Of a DNA stretch of 64,000 bases, positions 35,150 through 47,247 are shown piece after piece. The number at the start of each line of letters is the position of its first letter. Position 1 is the first letter of the stretch. The stretch is from Lithospermum erythrorhizon (lineage: Eukaryota; Streptophyta; Magnoliopsida; Boraginales; Boraginaceae). Under the pieces are notes generated by a model. The model saw nothing but the letters and a program-made list of their open reading frames with translations. It was not told where the DNA came from and did not search any database. The stretch is from assembly GCA_019722365.1 (NCBI GenBank), contig JADFUC010001261.1, positions 1-64,000 of the forward strand, given 5' to 3'. Position numbers and translations under genes: made by a program.

Positions 35150-36539
35150 CTACCCCAAATGCATATATATCACTCTTGCTTGTTGCCAGGCCATCTTTTG
35201 AATATCTGCAAGTATCAGAAAATTGAGCAATATACAACTTGAACAAATATATTTCTCCCATTACTACCAAGTATTGACATACTCTGGAGCCACGTAACCA
35301 AAACTTCCAACAACTCTAGTTACTGAAGCTTCTGCATCATTTGTCTTTGCAACAAGTTTTGCCAGGCCAAAGTCTGAGATCTAAAGGTATGAAGCCAATT
35401 AGATGCAGCACTTCACTAGTTCGATATGGAAGGAAGAGGGGGAAGGATGCCAATCTTTGCTCTAAAGGAACTGTCGACTAAGATATTGCTAGTCTTAATA
35501 TCTCTGTGCACATAATGAGGCTTGGTATGCTCATGAATGTATTCCAGACCTCTTGCAGCATCAAGAGCAATTTGAACCCTCATGATCCAAGAAAGAGATG
35601 TATGACCTACAAAAATCATGATAAGTACAATTAGATATCCAAGTCCTGATAGGCATTTCATCTTCTGAATAAGATTTTGAACATCTTTATATAATGTTTA
35701 TATCCATATTATTCTGGAACAAGACACGATTTTGACTCTTGCTAGGTGATGATTTTTGTGTGTTACTTTACCTAGCTTTACCATTTGCCCTTTTTTTTTT
35801 GTTGCCTTGAATCACATTGATAATAAAACACAAGAACCATTATTTATGTTATGGAGACGTAAAATATATTTCATCTCCTGGAATCACATTGATACTACGA
35901 GCTCTAGAAACTCATCATATCAACTGAATTTTCTCTCATGATAAATTCTTGTCTGCATATCATTGGATACTTCTTCCGGTTACTTTTTATTAACATCATC
36001 AAAGTGAGAAGTAAAATATATTTCTCGTCTGCATAACATAAATTCTCGTCTGCATGTAATGAGGGATGCTGATTTTGTGACAAGACCAAGTGTGCTACTC
36101 TGTACGCCCTCATAGTAATATCTTATACGTAAACCTCCAATTTTTCAAATAAATAAAATATGGATTTTCTTCCTCTTAGTGCATTGACCAAGGAAATCGG
36201 TCCTGAATCATATGTAAAAAATACTCAGTGATGAATAAAGGCATGAGTTTGTGCACACCAGATATACCTTTTGGAATGTTTGTTGGTTGTTCTCTTGCCT
36301 CTCTATTAGGTTCATTCCAATCTCCAGGTTTGCAACAGATATACCTCCCAGAAGGGCAACAGAAACTTGTCCTTCGATGAATATGAAACTTGTGCGTTCC
36401 ATCAGAATCTTTGGAATAACTTGATGACCACAAGCAAACACAAGCAAGAACGAGAAGTCCTATTAGAGTGAGACCGATTCCTAAGCTTCCTATGATCCAC
36501 CAATAAGGCATGTGATGTTTATGATTCACCTGATTTACT

Positions 36540-38450
36540 GGACAGAAAATGAGAGAATTATTATATGAGACATAAAAGGAAAAGAAAAACCTAGCATATC
36601 AGGAAAAGGTTACAGAAAATGCCCAAATGCATAATTCTTCGAGGCAGGCCGACATGAATGCCCTATAATGCAAAGAACTTTAAGATTCACATACTTATTG
36701 GGAGAAACAGTAAGTGCGTAATTCAATGAAGCGGGAAGTGAAGTTTGAGACAAATTATCAAATGAGTGGAACCACTCGGAGATGAATTATTGTATAAAAA
36801 TGAATATGAAGTGAAAAAATATCACAGAAAAAATAAATTAGAATTTGCTATTTTAAAAAGCTTTAGGCTAATTACCCTCTTTATCTTTCATTAGCATTTA
36901 GCACCAAAACTACAAGTCCTCTCCAATTTCCATTGACAACATTTCAACTGCCCCATGCCACCAAAAACATAAAACGTTACCTTTAAAGATCTAAGAAGTA
37001 AAATCTCAAACATAATCCAATCTTTAACGTAATCAAATGAATCAAATCGATTCATGTTTTAGGATGAAAATAATCAAATGACTGCAAACTAATTAATTGA
37101 ACAATAATTTTGTGGCAGTGAGTAAAATCGACTGAGAATTCAGCATGAAATACATTACAAGATTCAACTTTTATGCAAGTATAAAAAGTCAATTAGGAGG
37201 TAATCCGAGAGGCAATATATCACCACCTCGATCGGCCGCACCACTCCAATACAGCCAATACACCACCACTCAATTTCCTAATCTTCATCTCTACCACCAC
37301 ATCAAATGCTCTGTATATGTGAATGAGGTGCAGACTGCAGAACCAACCTGTCATGGTCTTCTGTGGGTTGATAATCATATCTAAATTCTTTTTTGATAGA
37401 TAATTCATAATACTAAGTAAAAGAGACTTGTCCATAGACTTTCTGGCTATTACATGAAACAAAATTACATGAAACATATTAAAAGTACTGATAATAATGT
37501 CTTTCAAATTTAAGAAATAATCCACACTAGTTGGTAATCAAACAATCTCGCAATTCAATAAAGGATAAACTTGAAAGACAACTCATGTCGAACACAAATT
37601 AGTAGTGCCATACTTCAACAACATGTTCAGCAGCATATGATGCAGATACAGGCCAATGAAACGGGTGCTGCAGGTATCTACTCAACAATAGAGTAGTGAG
37701 TATATCCACAAGAACTATGCCAGCTATATTCCATGACATTTACCTATTACTTTTCCCTCTTATCCCCGAACTTTGGGTTGACCGTCTTGAATTTGTTGCA
37801 TTACTTGCAAGTAGATCACAATCCACTTGTCTCGGTCAGAAAGGGAACAAAACATATCCACCACAGAGAAAAATCTGAGTCAGGTTCATATTCACATTTA
37901 CCCTAATGGTTTGTAAGAAAATCATTCTTCTTTCATTTTCTCAATATAAGGAAGATGAGAACTTTTAGATCAGTCATGAATCATGATTCTTGCAGAGATC
38001 AGGAATCGACAAGAGTGTACCACGCAAACTCCCAAAACAGCCGACTATATAAGAAGAATAAAACAAAAAATGGCAAACTAGTGAAGAACTGAAGACACTA
38101 AAGAGAGAAATTGAGCAACTAAATCAAGCTGCAAATACTCTCTAGCCATCTGAAGTTTCTTTTGGTTATGGGAGTTATTACAACTGCACAAAATCTAACA
38201 GCAGACAGAAGCAGAATGATTATGATAATGTGACTCATTTTTTAAGAACATGGCACATATTTCGCGTCAATGTATGAATATATTATGAGACAAGACACGT
38301 ACTTAATATTCCTGTATCGTGACTTGAACACCAAAATTGGTTTCAGCTTTAACAGAAAATGGGCACTCGATGGTTCCACTTCAACCGTCTTCTTTCTTTT
38401 CTACAAGCTCGAGAACAGTAGCAACTACAAACTAATACTTAGTATATTTA
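36540..38450. other. Intergenic between the kinase remnant and the PPR gene
   Basis: If the kinase were intact, its LysM ectodomain exon should lie here, but no CxC-type LysM sequence was found on the minus strand. Short ORFs (for example 37145-37384 +, 37220-37525 -) have no family resemblance. The 3' flank of the PPR gene (38300-38450) is AT-rich. Confidence 0.5.
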
Positions 38451-38451
38451 A

Positions 38452-40584
38452 TCATCTTAAAGGGCTAACTACCCAGCCGGTGATTGGATTTTTCCTCCTT
38501 ATTCTTCCAACCTTATTTGAGCCACTCTGTAAGCGTTCAAGAATGGCATATGTTATATAGTCTGGTGTTAGGCCTTGTAGCTTAAGACTTGAATATAAAT
38601 CGACAGCTTCAGCAGTTCTCCCACTTTTCTCAAGGCAGTCCAGCAAAATGTTGTATGTAACAATATTTGGAGAACAGCCTTCTGCAAGCATTTCATCAAA
38701 CAACCGACAAGCCATTTCCACTTTTTCAGACTTACCAAAACACTCAATTAGAGTACTATAGGTGATCACATCCGGGTTAAAACCATTCTCTTGCATCTCC
38801 CTGAATCTCATGTGGGCTTCATCAACATTTCCATATTTCCCTAAACAATTAATCAAGGAGTTATATGACACAATATCAGGCCTACAGTCACTGGAATCCA
38901 GTTCCTCAAAGATTTTTACCGTATCATCAACTCTTCCAGCCCTGCCGAAGCTGGAGATCAGAATATTGTAAGTATATATGTCCGGTGGAGGGCCATCCTT
39001 TTTCATCCTTTCAAATAGATCATGAATATGTGTTAACTGTTTAAATTTCCCGAGAGACGAGAACACTAAATTATACATATAAGTATCTGTCTCAATTCCT
39101 TTTTCGTGCATGTTACTGAGTAAGTCTATAGCCTCGACGGTCTTTCTGGAATTACATAAGCTCTCTAGCATGGATAAATAAGCATCCCTATCCCCTCTAT
39201 CATGGAAACTCCACATGTTGCAGAAGAGCCTGTGAGCTTCATTAGCATGACCCAGTTTTCCCAGAGTCCTCACAAGGTAGGCATATATGGGCTTATTCAT
39301 GTACTCACTAGATATTTTTACAATCTCATCAAGTCTGCCGAGCTTGCCCTCAGCAGCCAAAACATTTAACAGGACGCTATATGTAAATTCATTAGGCCTG
39401 CACTTATTTTCCACCATCTTAGAAAAAAGAAAGATTGCCTTATCGATCATCCGGCTCTTAGCAAGTACCTCAAGCATAGTATTGAAAGCAATTAAATTTG
39501 GGGTACAACCCTTAGATAACATTTCTTGGAAGAGAGACAATGCTTCGTCAGGCTTCCCAGTCTTTCCAGTCATCCTAATCATAATCGTGTATGTATACTC
39601 ATCAGGTTCACAGTGCTCTTTTTTCATATCTTTAAAAACCATGTAAGCCTGTTCAACCTGACAAAAGACTTCTATCAGATAATAATTTGGGGTTGTTCGT
39701 GATGAAGTATAGACTCTCCATTTTAAACACTCTGTACATCAATTATCTCATCATAATGAATTAAACAATTTACACATTGAGACCATTAAAAGCACGAATC
39801 AATTTAGCCTATAACGACAAATAAAAAGAAAGGAGGGAGAGGCAAATAATCAAAATGGAACCTTTTCATCTTTAACGAGAGCATCTAGAAAAACATTGTA
39901 TGCGAATATATCCAATTTATACGCCCGCCTTCTCATCTCTTTGTAAAGCTTCATCGCCTTACACGAATCATTCAATCTCAAATAAGCTTGAATCAAACAC
40001 TTATAAGTATAATTATTCAAATGTAGCTCCCATTTGTTCACAAACCCCAAACACCTCTCCAATTCAGCCACATTATCTTTCCCATCTTCTATTTCATTAC
40101 CAAACAGTCCAATCAATATATTAACAGTGGATATGTTCCCCCGAGTCCCGGCCCGTTCCATTTCGTCCACGATTTTAAGTACATTATCGCGACGATTAAC
40201 GAGGGATGATTTGGAGAGGATGTGGAGGATACGGTTATAAGTGAAGACATCGTGGCGAAATTTGGAGGAACAAAATTGGAAAAATTGTAAGGCTAGAGTT
40301 GGGGATTTAAGGGATTTGAGAATTTGGGAGGCTTCGGAGGGGGTTAGGGTTAGGGTTAGAGAGTTGAGGAGTTGGAAATTAATGGGTTTGGAGTTTAGCA
40401 CATTCAGGGCTTTGCATATTATGTTTGGGCGAGGCAGTGTGTATCCACGCACGTCGGAATGGCTTTTCGGCGTCTCTATTTCCACTGCAACCTTCCGTCC
40501 GTTTTCTGATTCCACGACTACTCGGCCTCTGTATTTTGTTGCGTAGCTCCGGTAAAGTAGGCTGCGCCGTGAAGAATTGCTCAT
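38452..40584 (-). CDS. ABO5: Mitochondrial P-class PPR protein, ABO5 (At1g51965) ortholog
   Basis: Two coding exons: 40584-39862 (241 codons) and 39657-38452, separated by a 204-bp intron (donor GAAAAG|GTTCCA, acceptor TTTTGTCAG|GTTGAAC). They join as DEK|VEQAYMVF. The product is about 642 residues, close to the roughly 650 of Arabidopsis ABO5. The start ATG at 40584 gives MSNSSRRSLLYRSYATKYRG, a basic, serine-rich mitochondrial-type presequence; an upstream in-frame ATG at 40710 adds a hydrophobic stretch and is less likely. About a dozen 35-residue repeats follow (for example PDIYTYNILISSFGRAGRVD, PDVITYSTLIECFGKSEKVE). There is no E or DYW tail. The end RIRRKNPITGWVVSPL is nearly identical to ABO5. 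ABO5 is required for nad2 intron 3 splicing in mitochondria; the same role is inferred here. Confidence 0.94.
39658..39861 (-). other. Intron of the ABO5-like gene
   Basis: A 204-bp phase-0 intron with GT..AG ends, AT-rich, with stops in all frames of the coding strand. The reading frame is continuous only when it is removed. Confidence 0.85.
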
Positions 40585-40599
40585 TCCAACGGAACCTAT

Positions 40600-41340
40600 A
40601 AAATAAAGACAAAAATTGGGGAAATTTATGGAACAAAGGCAGAGATTACAAAAAGAGATTGAATGCAATGGACAACAACGCAAAATGCCAAAAATGCATT
40701 TTACTAACATTATGTATGTGAATACTTTTGATTTCTTTATTTTATCGATAGATTATAGCGATTTCATTTTATAATCTTCTAATTGTACTAACTTTTAATT
40801 GTATTAATTAGTAGTACAGAGATTCTTTAAAGTTTAAATAATTTAATATTAAATTCTAATTGGTTTGTCATTAATTGAAACGGAAAATAGCCATTGGAAA
40901 ATTTATAGAGGAATGAAGGTCGCTACAGCGATCTTGGTGAAAAGTTGAATAGGAAGGAGTCGCAAGATTCTTCAAAAAGACCAAAAGAAAAACTTCCATA
41001 GTAGCCTTATTACTTCCACCTGAAAGAGATAGTTATCTGTCGGTCTTTGAGGCATGCGCCCATTGCAAGTTGCCATCTCGAGATTTATTTTCATATGGCG
41101 AATACAAATTTATTATGAAAACCTCTCATAGAGACTGGCCGGCAGCTTGAGTCCATTACTTGTGAATACCGTAGAGAAACGTGGTCGTAGCTGTGAGTGT
41201 CGATCGTTGAAATTTGAGGGGTGAGGGAAGTTCATAAGCAGAAATACTTGAAGGAGTAGCATGTGGTGATGGCCATGAGGGAGCCATTGAAGTCCTTTAT
41301 AGAAGAAGGGGTAGCCAAGTGTGTGGGCGCGGTGCGAGTC
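40600..41340. other. 5' flank of the ABO5-like gene
   Basis: The first 150 bp are probably 5' leader and promoter (AT-rich, no clear TATA chosen). Further out, 40930-41340 is GC-richer without an ORF of note. Confidence 0.4.
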
Positions 41341-41349
41341 TTGATGGAT

Positions 41350-42260
41350 TTTCTATGATATAACTTGAACAAACTTGTTCAAATATTCATAGCATGATCA
41401 GATTTAATTGTTACAATGTTAGATCTACAACATATATTGCAATATATGAATCTTTAGAATATCTGCTACAGGTGCGGTGAGGTGTCGCCCATGATATTTC
41501 CACAGGCGCTTAACAGATTTCAATTTCTCTGTACTTGATAGGCAATCTTTTCTGGTTAATTGGGAGGGGTTGAATTCTATATTTGAGTTTGCTAAAATAC
41601 GTAGGGATTGGATGGAAAAACTAAAGTAGAACTATCCAGTTCTACACTTGATATTTTGGTTTTCTCAAGGGAAGGGGGGCATTTTTTTATGATGATGATT
41701 AGGTTTTTCATGTAATGAAAACCTAATACATCCCTTCTTTATATATGCTTTTATTATTTAACAAAAGCGTAGAATAGTTAATGGCCCAGGTCGTTTAATT
41801 AAACTAACTTCATTAAGTAAAATAGTACTAGCAGTTATTAACAAGGTCAACTAACTATTTAATTAATTAAACTAGCAAGTTAATTAATTCGAGTTCATCG
41901 ATTAATAGTTTACACGTGCATATAGATTACCCGATTGAGAATTTTAGTGAATTCTGATCCAATTTCTCAATTTACGAAATATAGTTTAATTTAATACATG
42001 AATGTAATTCAACGTCGCTATATGTGTGACATACAGGCTCGAGATAATAGCAATGCATTATGATAATATAATTGACGTGTATAAATGAGATCTACCGATA
42101 CGGAATAACGGCTTTTTAGTATTATCGTGAGAACGACTAGTAATTACAATTACTATAGTTGAGCGTTCGTTTATGTAATCACATTCACTCAAACTACTAA
42201 ATAAATTATTAAATGATTGTCATGAGGCGTAATAAATGAAACCCGATAGTTATTGATTTT
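41350..42260 (-). mobile_element. Copia-type LTR family member, minus orientation
   Basis: The segment ACGACTAGTAATTACAATTACTAT at 42132-42155, the complement of ATATAGCGACGTTGAA (42010-42028) and the following AT-rich steps match, in inverted orientation, the sequences at 54740-55000 and, more weakly, 45550-45800. A minus-strand TATA-like box (AAGCATATATAAAGAAGGG, about 41750-41732) and a leader follow. The exact termini were not fixed. Confidence 0.5.
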
Positions 42261-42696
42261 CAGCCTTTCTAGCTTTGCCATGGGCGATTACTTTTTTTAA
42301 AACTCATTTAATACAGCGATCTACAGTCATCTTAACCATAGAAGTGTGTCATGAAACACTCACCAGCTTTTCTTTTCTTTCGACCCCATGAATCACTCGC
42401 GATAAGCGACAATGTCGGGGTCGCAGCGTAATCAGTCAGACTCTCAAAGGGAGAGAGCGCAGGAATCTAGTATATTAAGAATGAACCAAATACTTCTATA
42501 ATACTCGCAAACATCTCGACTATACTTAATGTAATACTTTAACATATGTCGTTATGATCCAAACAAAGAGCGGGCATTTGACATAGTCAAAGCTCTGTAT
42601 TCGATACTTAACATAGATAATAGTTATATCTGCTGATGCAGAATCATTAAAAGCTTCCAGCAGTTAAGCAAGTGTAGGACACACGCTGCAACGTAC

Positions 42697-42727
<31 letters not shown>

Positions 42728-43490
42728 CTTCTATATGATTTTGCGGCGACGAACTAGCTTCTCGAGTTATACAAATTGTGATCCGTAAGATTGATTTACA
42801 TCGTTTATTCTTTTCAAACATTCTTTATATCGTTTATCTTAAAATCATCAGCCACTTACTTCCCAAAAAAGAAGGAAAAGTAGTTGTATCAGCAGTATGC
42901 CCCCGATACTCACAAGGGCTCCATGGCGGAGTAAGAAGGGAGGGTCCATATTAATAATAGGAAGCTTTGTTATCAGGCTGAGACTCTATTCACTCAAACA
43001 GAATAAACATGTCGGTCTGACAAACTGATAACCCCAACTTAAGCGAAATAAAATAAGAATTGAAGTACAATCTCGATGGGATGGAGGGAGTATTAATGGT
43101 TCCTTTGTTTTGGGTAGGGAATCGAGGTGAATCTCCTCATTCACCGACTTTTGGGATTATCAAAACTATTTCCCCTAGAGGAATAGATTCACCTACATTC
43201 ACTCTCAAATCATTACTCTCATAAGCAAGGATAATGGAGGTTAACATTATTTTTTAATATGTTTCACTCTCATTCACGTCGACTCACCTAGCAAAATTAA
43301 TGTCTCCGAACAATATGTTGAAACATTCACCTCAATTGATTCGATTGTGTACTGTATTACTCTAACCATTTTATGTACTCTATTACTCTACTTAGTTTTT
43401 ATGTATTTACTACGCGATCGGTCGCTCGGTCTGATAAAGTACGAGGAAAAGTTGAATCGATGATAGCATCATGTTAAAAGATAATACAAG
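42261..43490. other. No recognisable gene; contains (TA)n
   Basis: Mixed AT-rich DNA with a (TA)n tract at 42695-42728. The sequence GGGATGGAGGGAGTA at 43079-43093 looks like one end of a Stowaway-like MITE, but no partner end was found. Confidence 0.4.
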
Positions 43491-43494
43491 GTAA

Positions 43495-43945
43495 GAAGCA
43501 AATAATCAAAATTGAACCTTTTTCATCTTTAACTAGAGCATCCAGAAAAACATAGTATGTGAAAATATCCAATTTATACGCCCTCATACCGTCGCTTTGT
43601 AAAGGCCCCGTGCCTTACACGAATCATTAAATCTCGAATAAGCTTGAATGACACTTATAACTATAATTATTCAAATTGAGCTCCCTCTTGGCTACGAACC
43701 CAGGCACCTCTCTAATTATTGCGCGTTACCATCTTTCGCTTAGCAGTTCGTTTACCAAGCGGTCAATCCGATATATTAATGGTCGATATGTTCCCAGGAG
43801 TCGGCCCGTTCAGTTTCGTCCACGATTTTAAGTACATTATCTTGACGTTAACAAGGGATGATTTTGAGGAGGGATGTGGGGATATGCGATTATAAGTGAG
43901 CACGTTATGTAAGTGAAATTAATGGAGTTTGGAGGCGTGGTTAGT
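43495..43945 (-). pseudogene. PPR paralog fragment (ABO5-like exon 1, distal part)
   Basis: This runs parallel to 39846-40250, the distal part of exon 1 and the donor site of the ABO5-like gene. It matches CTTTAACTAGAGCATCCAG, AAATATCCAATTTATACGCC, CTTACACGAATCATT and GTCCACGATTTTAAGTACAT, with many indels and a deletion joining the exon-1 middle to the GAAATTAATGGAGTTTGGAG segment. The donor-side intron sequence (AATAATCAAAAT) is also present, so this is a DNA-level duplicate and not a retrocopy. Confidence 0.88.
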
Positions 43946-45269
43946 TTAGATTTCAGGTCGTAGTTTGAATGATAAAAATAAAAATATTTGGAAATATTAT
44001 AGAAAACGTTTAACAAATCTTGAAAACTCAAGAGTTACAAATAATAAAAAATATTTCCTTAAATATAGATATTATAACAATTTAAATATTCAATCTCATT
44101 AACTAAATTAAAAATATAATAAAACATTTTGACAATGTGATATAATTTAAAAAGTTTGAAATAAATTTTTAATGAAACTTTGGACTTAAATTTGGACTTT
44201 TAAATAAAATATTTTCATAATTAGTGTTGATAGCAAAAATTTATTCAATAACTATTCAAATTATATTAATTAATTAAGTTTCAATTTAATAAGTTATACT
44301 TTGGAATTTAGTTAATTAAAATATATGGTCCAATTAAATATTTACATGTGACATTTATTATCAAATTATGAATTGTCGCATAGAAAAGTCAAATAAATCG
44401 AATTATGAGGTCAATATAAGCGGGATCATAATAAATAATCGAGAATAAACATATGGAAATAATTAAAGCGGCCCAAATAATTATGTCTTTTGAACAAATA
44501 AAAGATATAATTTGATCGATAAATATGATTATTCTTTAGTTAAGTGGAAGAATAATAATTATTAGGAGGTCACGTCAGCCGTGTTCAAAATGTCTTTAAA
44601 TAGGCGTTACCATTCATTTGAAATTTTTCATTTCTGAAAAGAAAAAGCGAGAAAGAAAGAAAAGCTACACAAAAGCGAGAACTACATATAGAACTTTCCA
44701 GTCGCGTCAAAACTGATCATTGAACGCCCGAATCTTGAGTATTCAAATACTCAAATAAATTTCAAGAACAAGGTGAGGCCATAAACTTTGTAGTAATGAA
44801 ATATAATCGGAAAAACAATAGGGTGTCTTCAAATCATATAAATAAATTTACTGACCCCAACATTTTACTTTGTATTTAATCGTGCGTCTTTTTCGACTTA
44901 AGGAAATTTATTATTTACAATTGGTATTAATTCAAAAATATTTAAAAGTTAAATCGAAAGAGAGGTTAATTAACAATTATAATTATCTTGCATGTCAGAA
45001 ATTTTAAGTCGTTATATATTGAGGCTTATCCCAGTTGGAATATACCACCGTGAAAACAACAAATTCTAATATACTCAATCTCAAAATAATTCACAATAAT
45101 ATCTACTATATTTATCTCTTAATAATACACGATATTATCTAACAAAAGTTAGAAACTCAAGTAGTTTCTTTGAAAGCAAAGTAATTTGAAAATTATGCTA
45201 CCATTTCGTTTATATAAATTCAAAAATAGATACTTTTCGGATGTTTCGTAGGAAACATCTAGAAATTTC
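43946..45269. mobile_element. AT-rich insertion with LTR-like promoter between PPR fragments
   Basis: Non-coding AT-rich DNA separates two fragments of one PPR paralog. It includes a TATA-like TTTAAATAGGCG at 44595-44606 followed by a transcribed-leader-like stretch (AAAAGCGAGAAAGAAAGAAA). This is suggestive of an LTR insertion. Ends were not identified. Confidence 0.35.
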
Positions 45270-45375
45270 AATCCATGGTTTGGAGTTTAGGATATTGAGG
45301 GCTTTGCAGATGAGGTTACGGCGTGGGAGAGGGGTGTCTAGGACTCGGAATGGGTTTGAGCACATGTTCGGCCTT
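45270..45375 (-). pseudogene. PPR paralog fragment (ABO5-like exon 1, proximal part)
   Basis: The minus strand reads FRVLDTPLPRRNLICKALNI then LNSKPW, matching the intact gene's RGYTLPRPNIICKALNVLNS. It retains LPRR, as in Arabidopsis ABO5, where the intact local gene has LPRP, so it may preserve an older form. It lies on the correct side of the 43495-43945 fragment to be the 5' part of the same duplicated copy. Confidence 0.82.
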
Positions 45376-45419
45376 GGCCGAAGTTGTTGGGAAATCAATG
45401 AAAATTGATTTCCCTTTTT

Positions 45420-46250
45420 TAGTATGTCCGTTGCGACAATTGTTAGTATCAATTAGGTTTCCCTACTTAGGTTGGTTAAATGTGATTCTGCTGGAACTTA
45501 GTGTTCACTTTAGTAATTGTATATTCTTGGTTTGGGTTCTCGTGATAATTTAAGGGTTATGGCGATTCTTTAGATCGTCTTCGTTAATCGTTATAATAGT
45601 AATTAGTCAATTGTTATTATTATTATTATACAACTTACTATTATCTGAGCACAGAAAGGTCTTGTCGGTGACTTTGGGAGTATATTTCATGCATAAAATT
45701 AAAACGAGACTTGTAAATTAGTAATTGAAGTTGATGAATAAACGATAAGTTGATAGTGACTCGTTAGTATTTTAATTAGGAAACACATTAAGTTAATTAA
45801 AAATAGAACAACTTCGCTAGTGACTCATTGTTGATTAGAAGCTTATAACGATCTAATTAAGTTAGCGAGTTAAACTAATTTAACTTGAGTTCATAACGGA
45901 TGGAAATTAGCAAATGGTATTTAAAAGAATGAGAACCGAGGGTTTTCGTTTCATGAAATCAAAAACTCTTGCCTCTCAGAAAATAGCCGCCCCTCCATAT
46001 CGTTTGGAAGGTTTTCTCTTCCGTTTGTTTATCAAAAACTCTAGCGAGTTGAGTGCGAATTAGTTCGGTGTGTGCGATCTAGAGGATATCTTTTTGAATT
46101 ATTGGACAAGCGGTGGAGAGTGTTTTTGCAAGGGACTCGCGTGAGGCTTGGCTGATGGGTGATTTAAGATTGTCTTCGACTGTATGTAAGTGCTACGGTA
46201 TTCATATAGTCGTTATATGTATTTAGATTAATTTATATCATTTGGAGGAT
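45420..46250 (+). mobile_element. LTR family member related to 54690-55460
   Basis: Segments shared with 54690-55200 in the same order: GATTCTTTAGATC, AATCGTTATAATA, TATTTCATGCATAAAATTAAA (TATTTCATGAATGAAATTAAA there), ACTCGTTAG-type repeats and AGTTAGCGAGTTAAACTAAT. A TATA-like GGTATTTAAAAGAATGAGAA at 45916 and a leader follow. No retroelement coding region is attached. Confidence 0.45.
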
Positions 46251-47245
46251 GCGGGATGTATGAATTGGTATTTAATTACAAGTATAATTCATACTAGATT
46301 CTAACCGAAGTTGCATCCGTTTTCGATTAGGCGACTACTGCTTCCCTGCGTATTTGGTTGTGTAGCTCACAAGTTGGAGGTAGAATTAGGGTCTAGTAGT
46401 GATTGAGATATGGACTCTAATTTTAGTTATTCTTTGATCCAGCACTTTCATTCTACTGATTTTTCTTAGTCAAATGCTAGAGTTAGGTATCACTAATTTC
46501 ACAAAACCTAAGTTCTTATATCCACACCAAATAGTAAAATGAGGGAGCCAAAATTACCATAATGACACTTACCCGTGAAGCATTCGTTATTTCACGCATT
46601 TAGCATTATAATAAAAGCGTTAATGAGACAACATGCTAATTTATAAATCGTTAGCCTAAATGAGGAAAGAGCTCGTTAGACTAGATGCAATAGTGTACAT
46701 TTGCATTGAAAATGACACCACTAATGTATTTAGGTGTGAAACCTACTAAGACTCTTCATCGGGGTTAAATGAAAGATATTGTCCTCAAAATTTTCTACAA
46801 CAAGGGTTAATTGGGATATGTAATGACATGTCATAATATTGTGGGGTGAATTGAATTGTTTGGGGTTAATTGACATAAAGCTGACAAGGGAAAGGAATAA
46901 ACTGACCCGTACCGGCCATTAAATCGCGCGTGAATCAATTTTTCAAACCTGCAAAACCAAAAAGCCGTAGCCACAAATTTACTGGCCAACGTGTTCTTTC
47001 TTGACCAATGCGAGAGGAGGAGCTTTGTCTATTTGGACGATAATGTAGTTTGTGAATGGAATTAGAGTATTTGTTTCATTTTAGAGAACAAAATGTTAAA
47101 TTTTACTAAAATTGTTTTGATGTTTTTTACCAATATTTTGTATTTTTTTGAATGCCTTTAAATATAGCCCAACTGTCATATTTGACATCAATTTTTTTTA
47201 AATCTGCTTGATATTGTCCTTCAAAACTTTTTTGTATCTTTTACA
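46251..47245. other. No recognisable gene
   Basis: AT-rich intergenic DNA. The left end of the Harbinger remnant must lie in or near this stretch, but no terminal inverted repeat was identified. Confidence 0.4.
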
Positions 47246-47247
47246 TA

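Larger units (their letters stand above)
33395..36531 (-). pseudogene. LYK3-like LysM receptor kinase, broken
   Basis: Exon-like blocks on the minus strand match a LysM receptor kinase of the At1g51940 (LYK3) type. 36529-36268: a membrane segment (WWIIGSLGIGLTLIGLLVLA) followed by a juxtamembrane part, FHIHRRTSFCCPSGRYICCK, ending IPKG. 35606-35461: [20 protein letters not shown] and [12 protein letters not shown], with the catalytic HRDIK. 35380-35283: ISDFGLAKL (a DFG loop) and [10 protein letters not shown]. 35205-35133: YSKDGLATSKSDIYAFGVVL. 33599-33400: LAKQCMDDDPILSPDMK and, in other frames, the EWEATLAGNSQ end. The glycine-loop lobe and the LysM ectodomain exon are missing, one donor is mutated (AAG|AT after FRAK), and repeats interrupt the last third. 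It cannot make a working receptor. Confidence 0.85.

Noticed and set aside
39287..39646. 119-residue plus-strand ORF
   Set aside because: Antisense shadow of the PPR exon 2.
40341..40359. TTAGGG x3 telomere-like run
   Set aside because: It lies inside exon 1 of the PPR gene and encodes part of LTLTLTPSEAS on the minus strand; the usual plant telomere repeat is TTTAGGG.
40241..40546. 101-residue plus-strand ORF
   Set aside because: Antisense shadow of the PPR exon 1.
43079..43093. GGGATGGAGGGAGTA as a Stowaway MITE
   Set aside because: Only one end found; no partner terminus or second TA site could be identified upstream.
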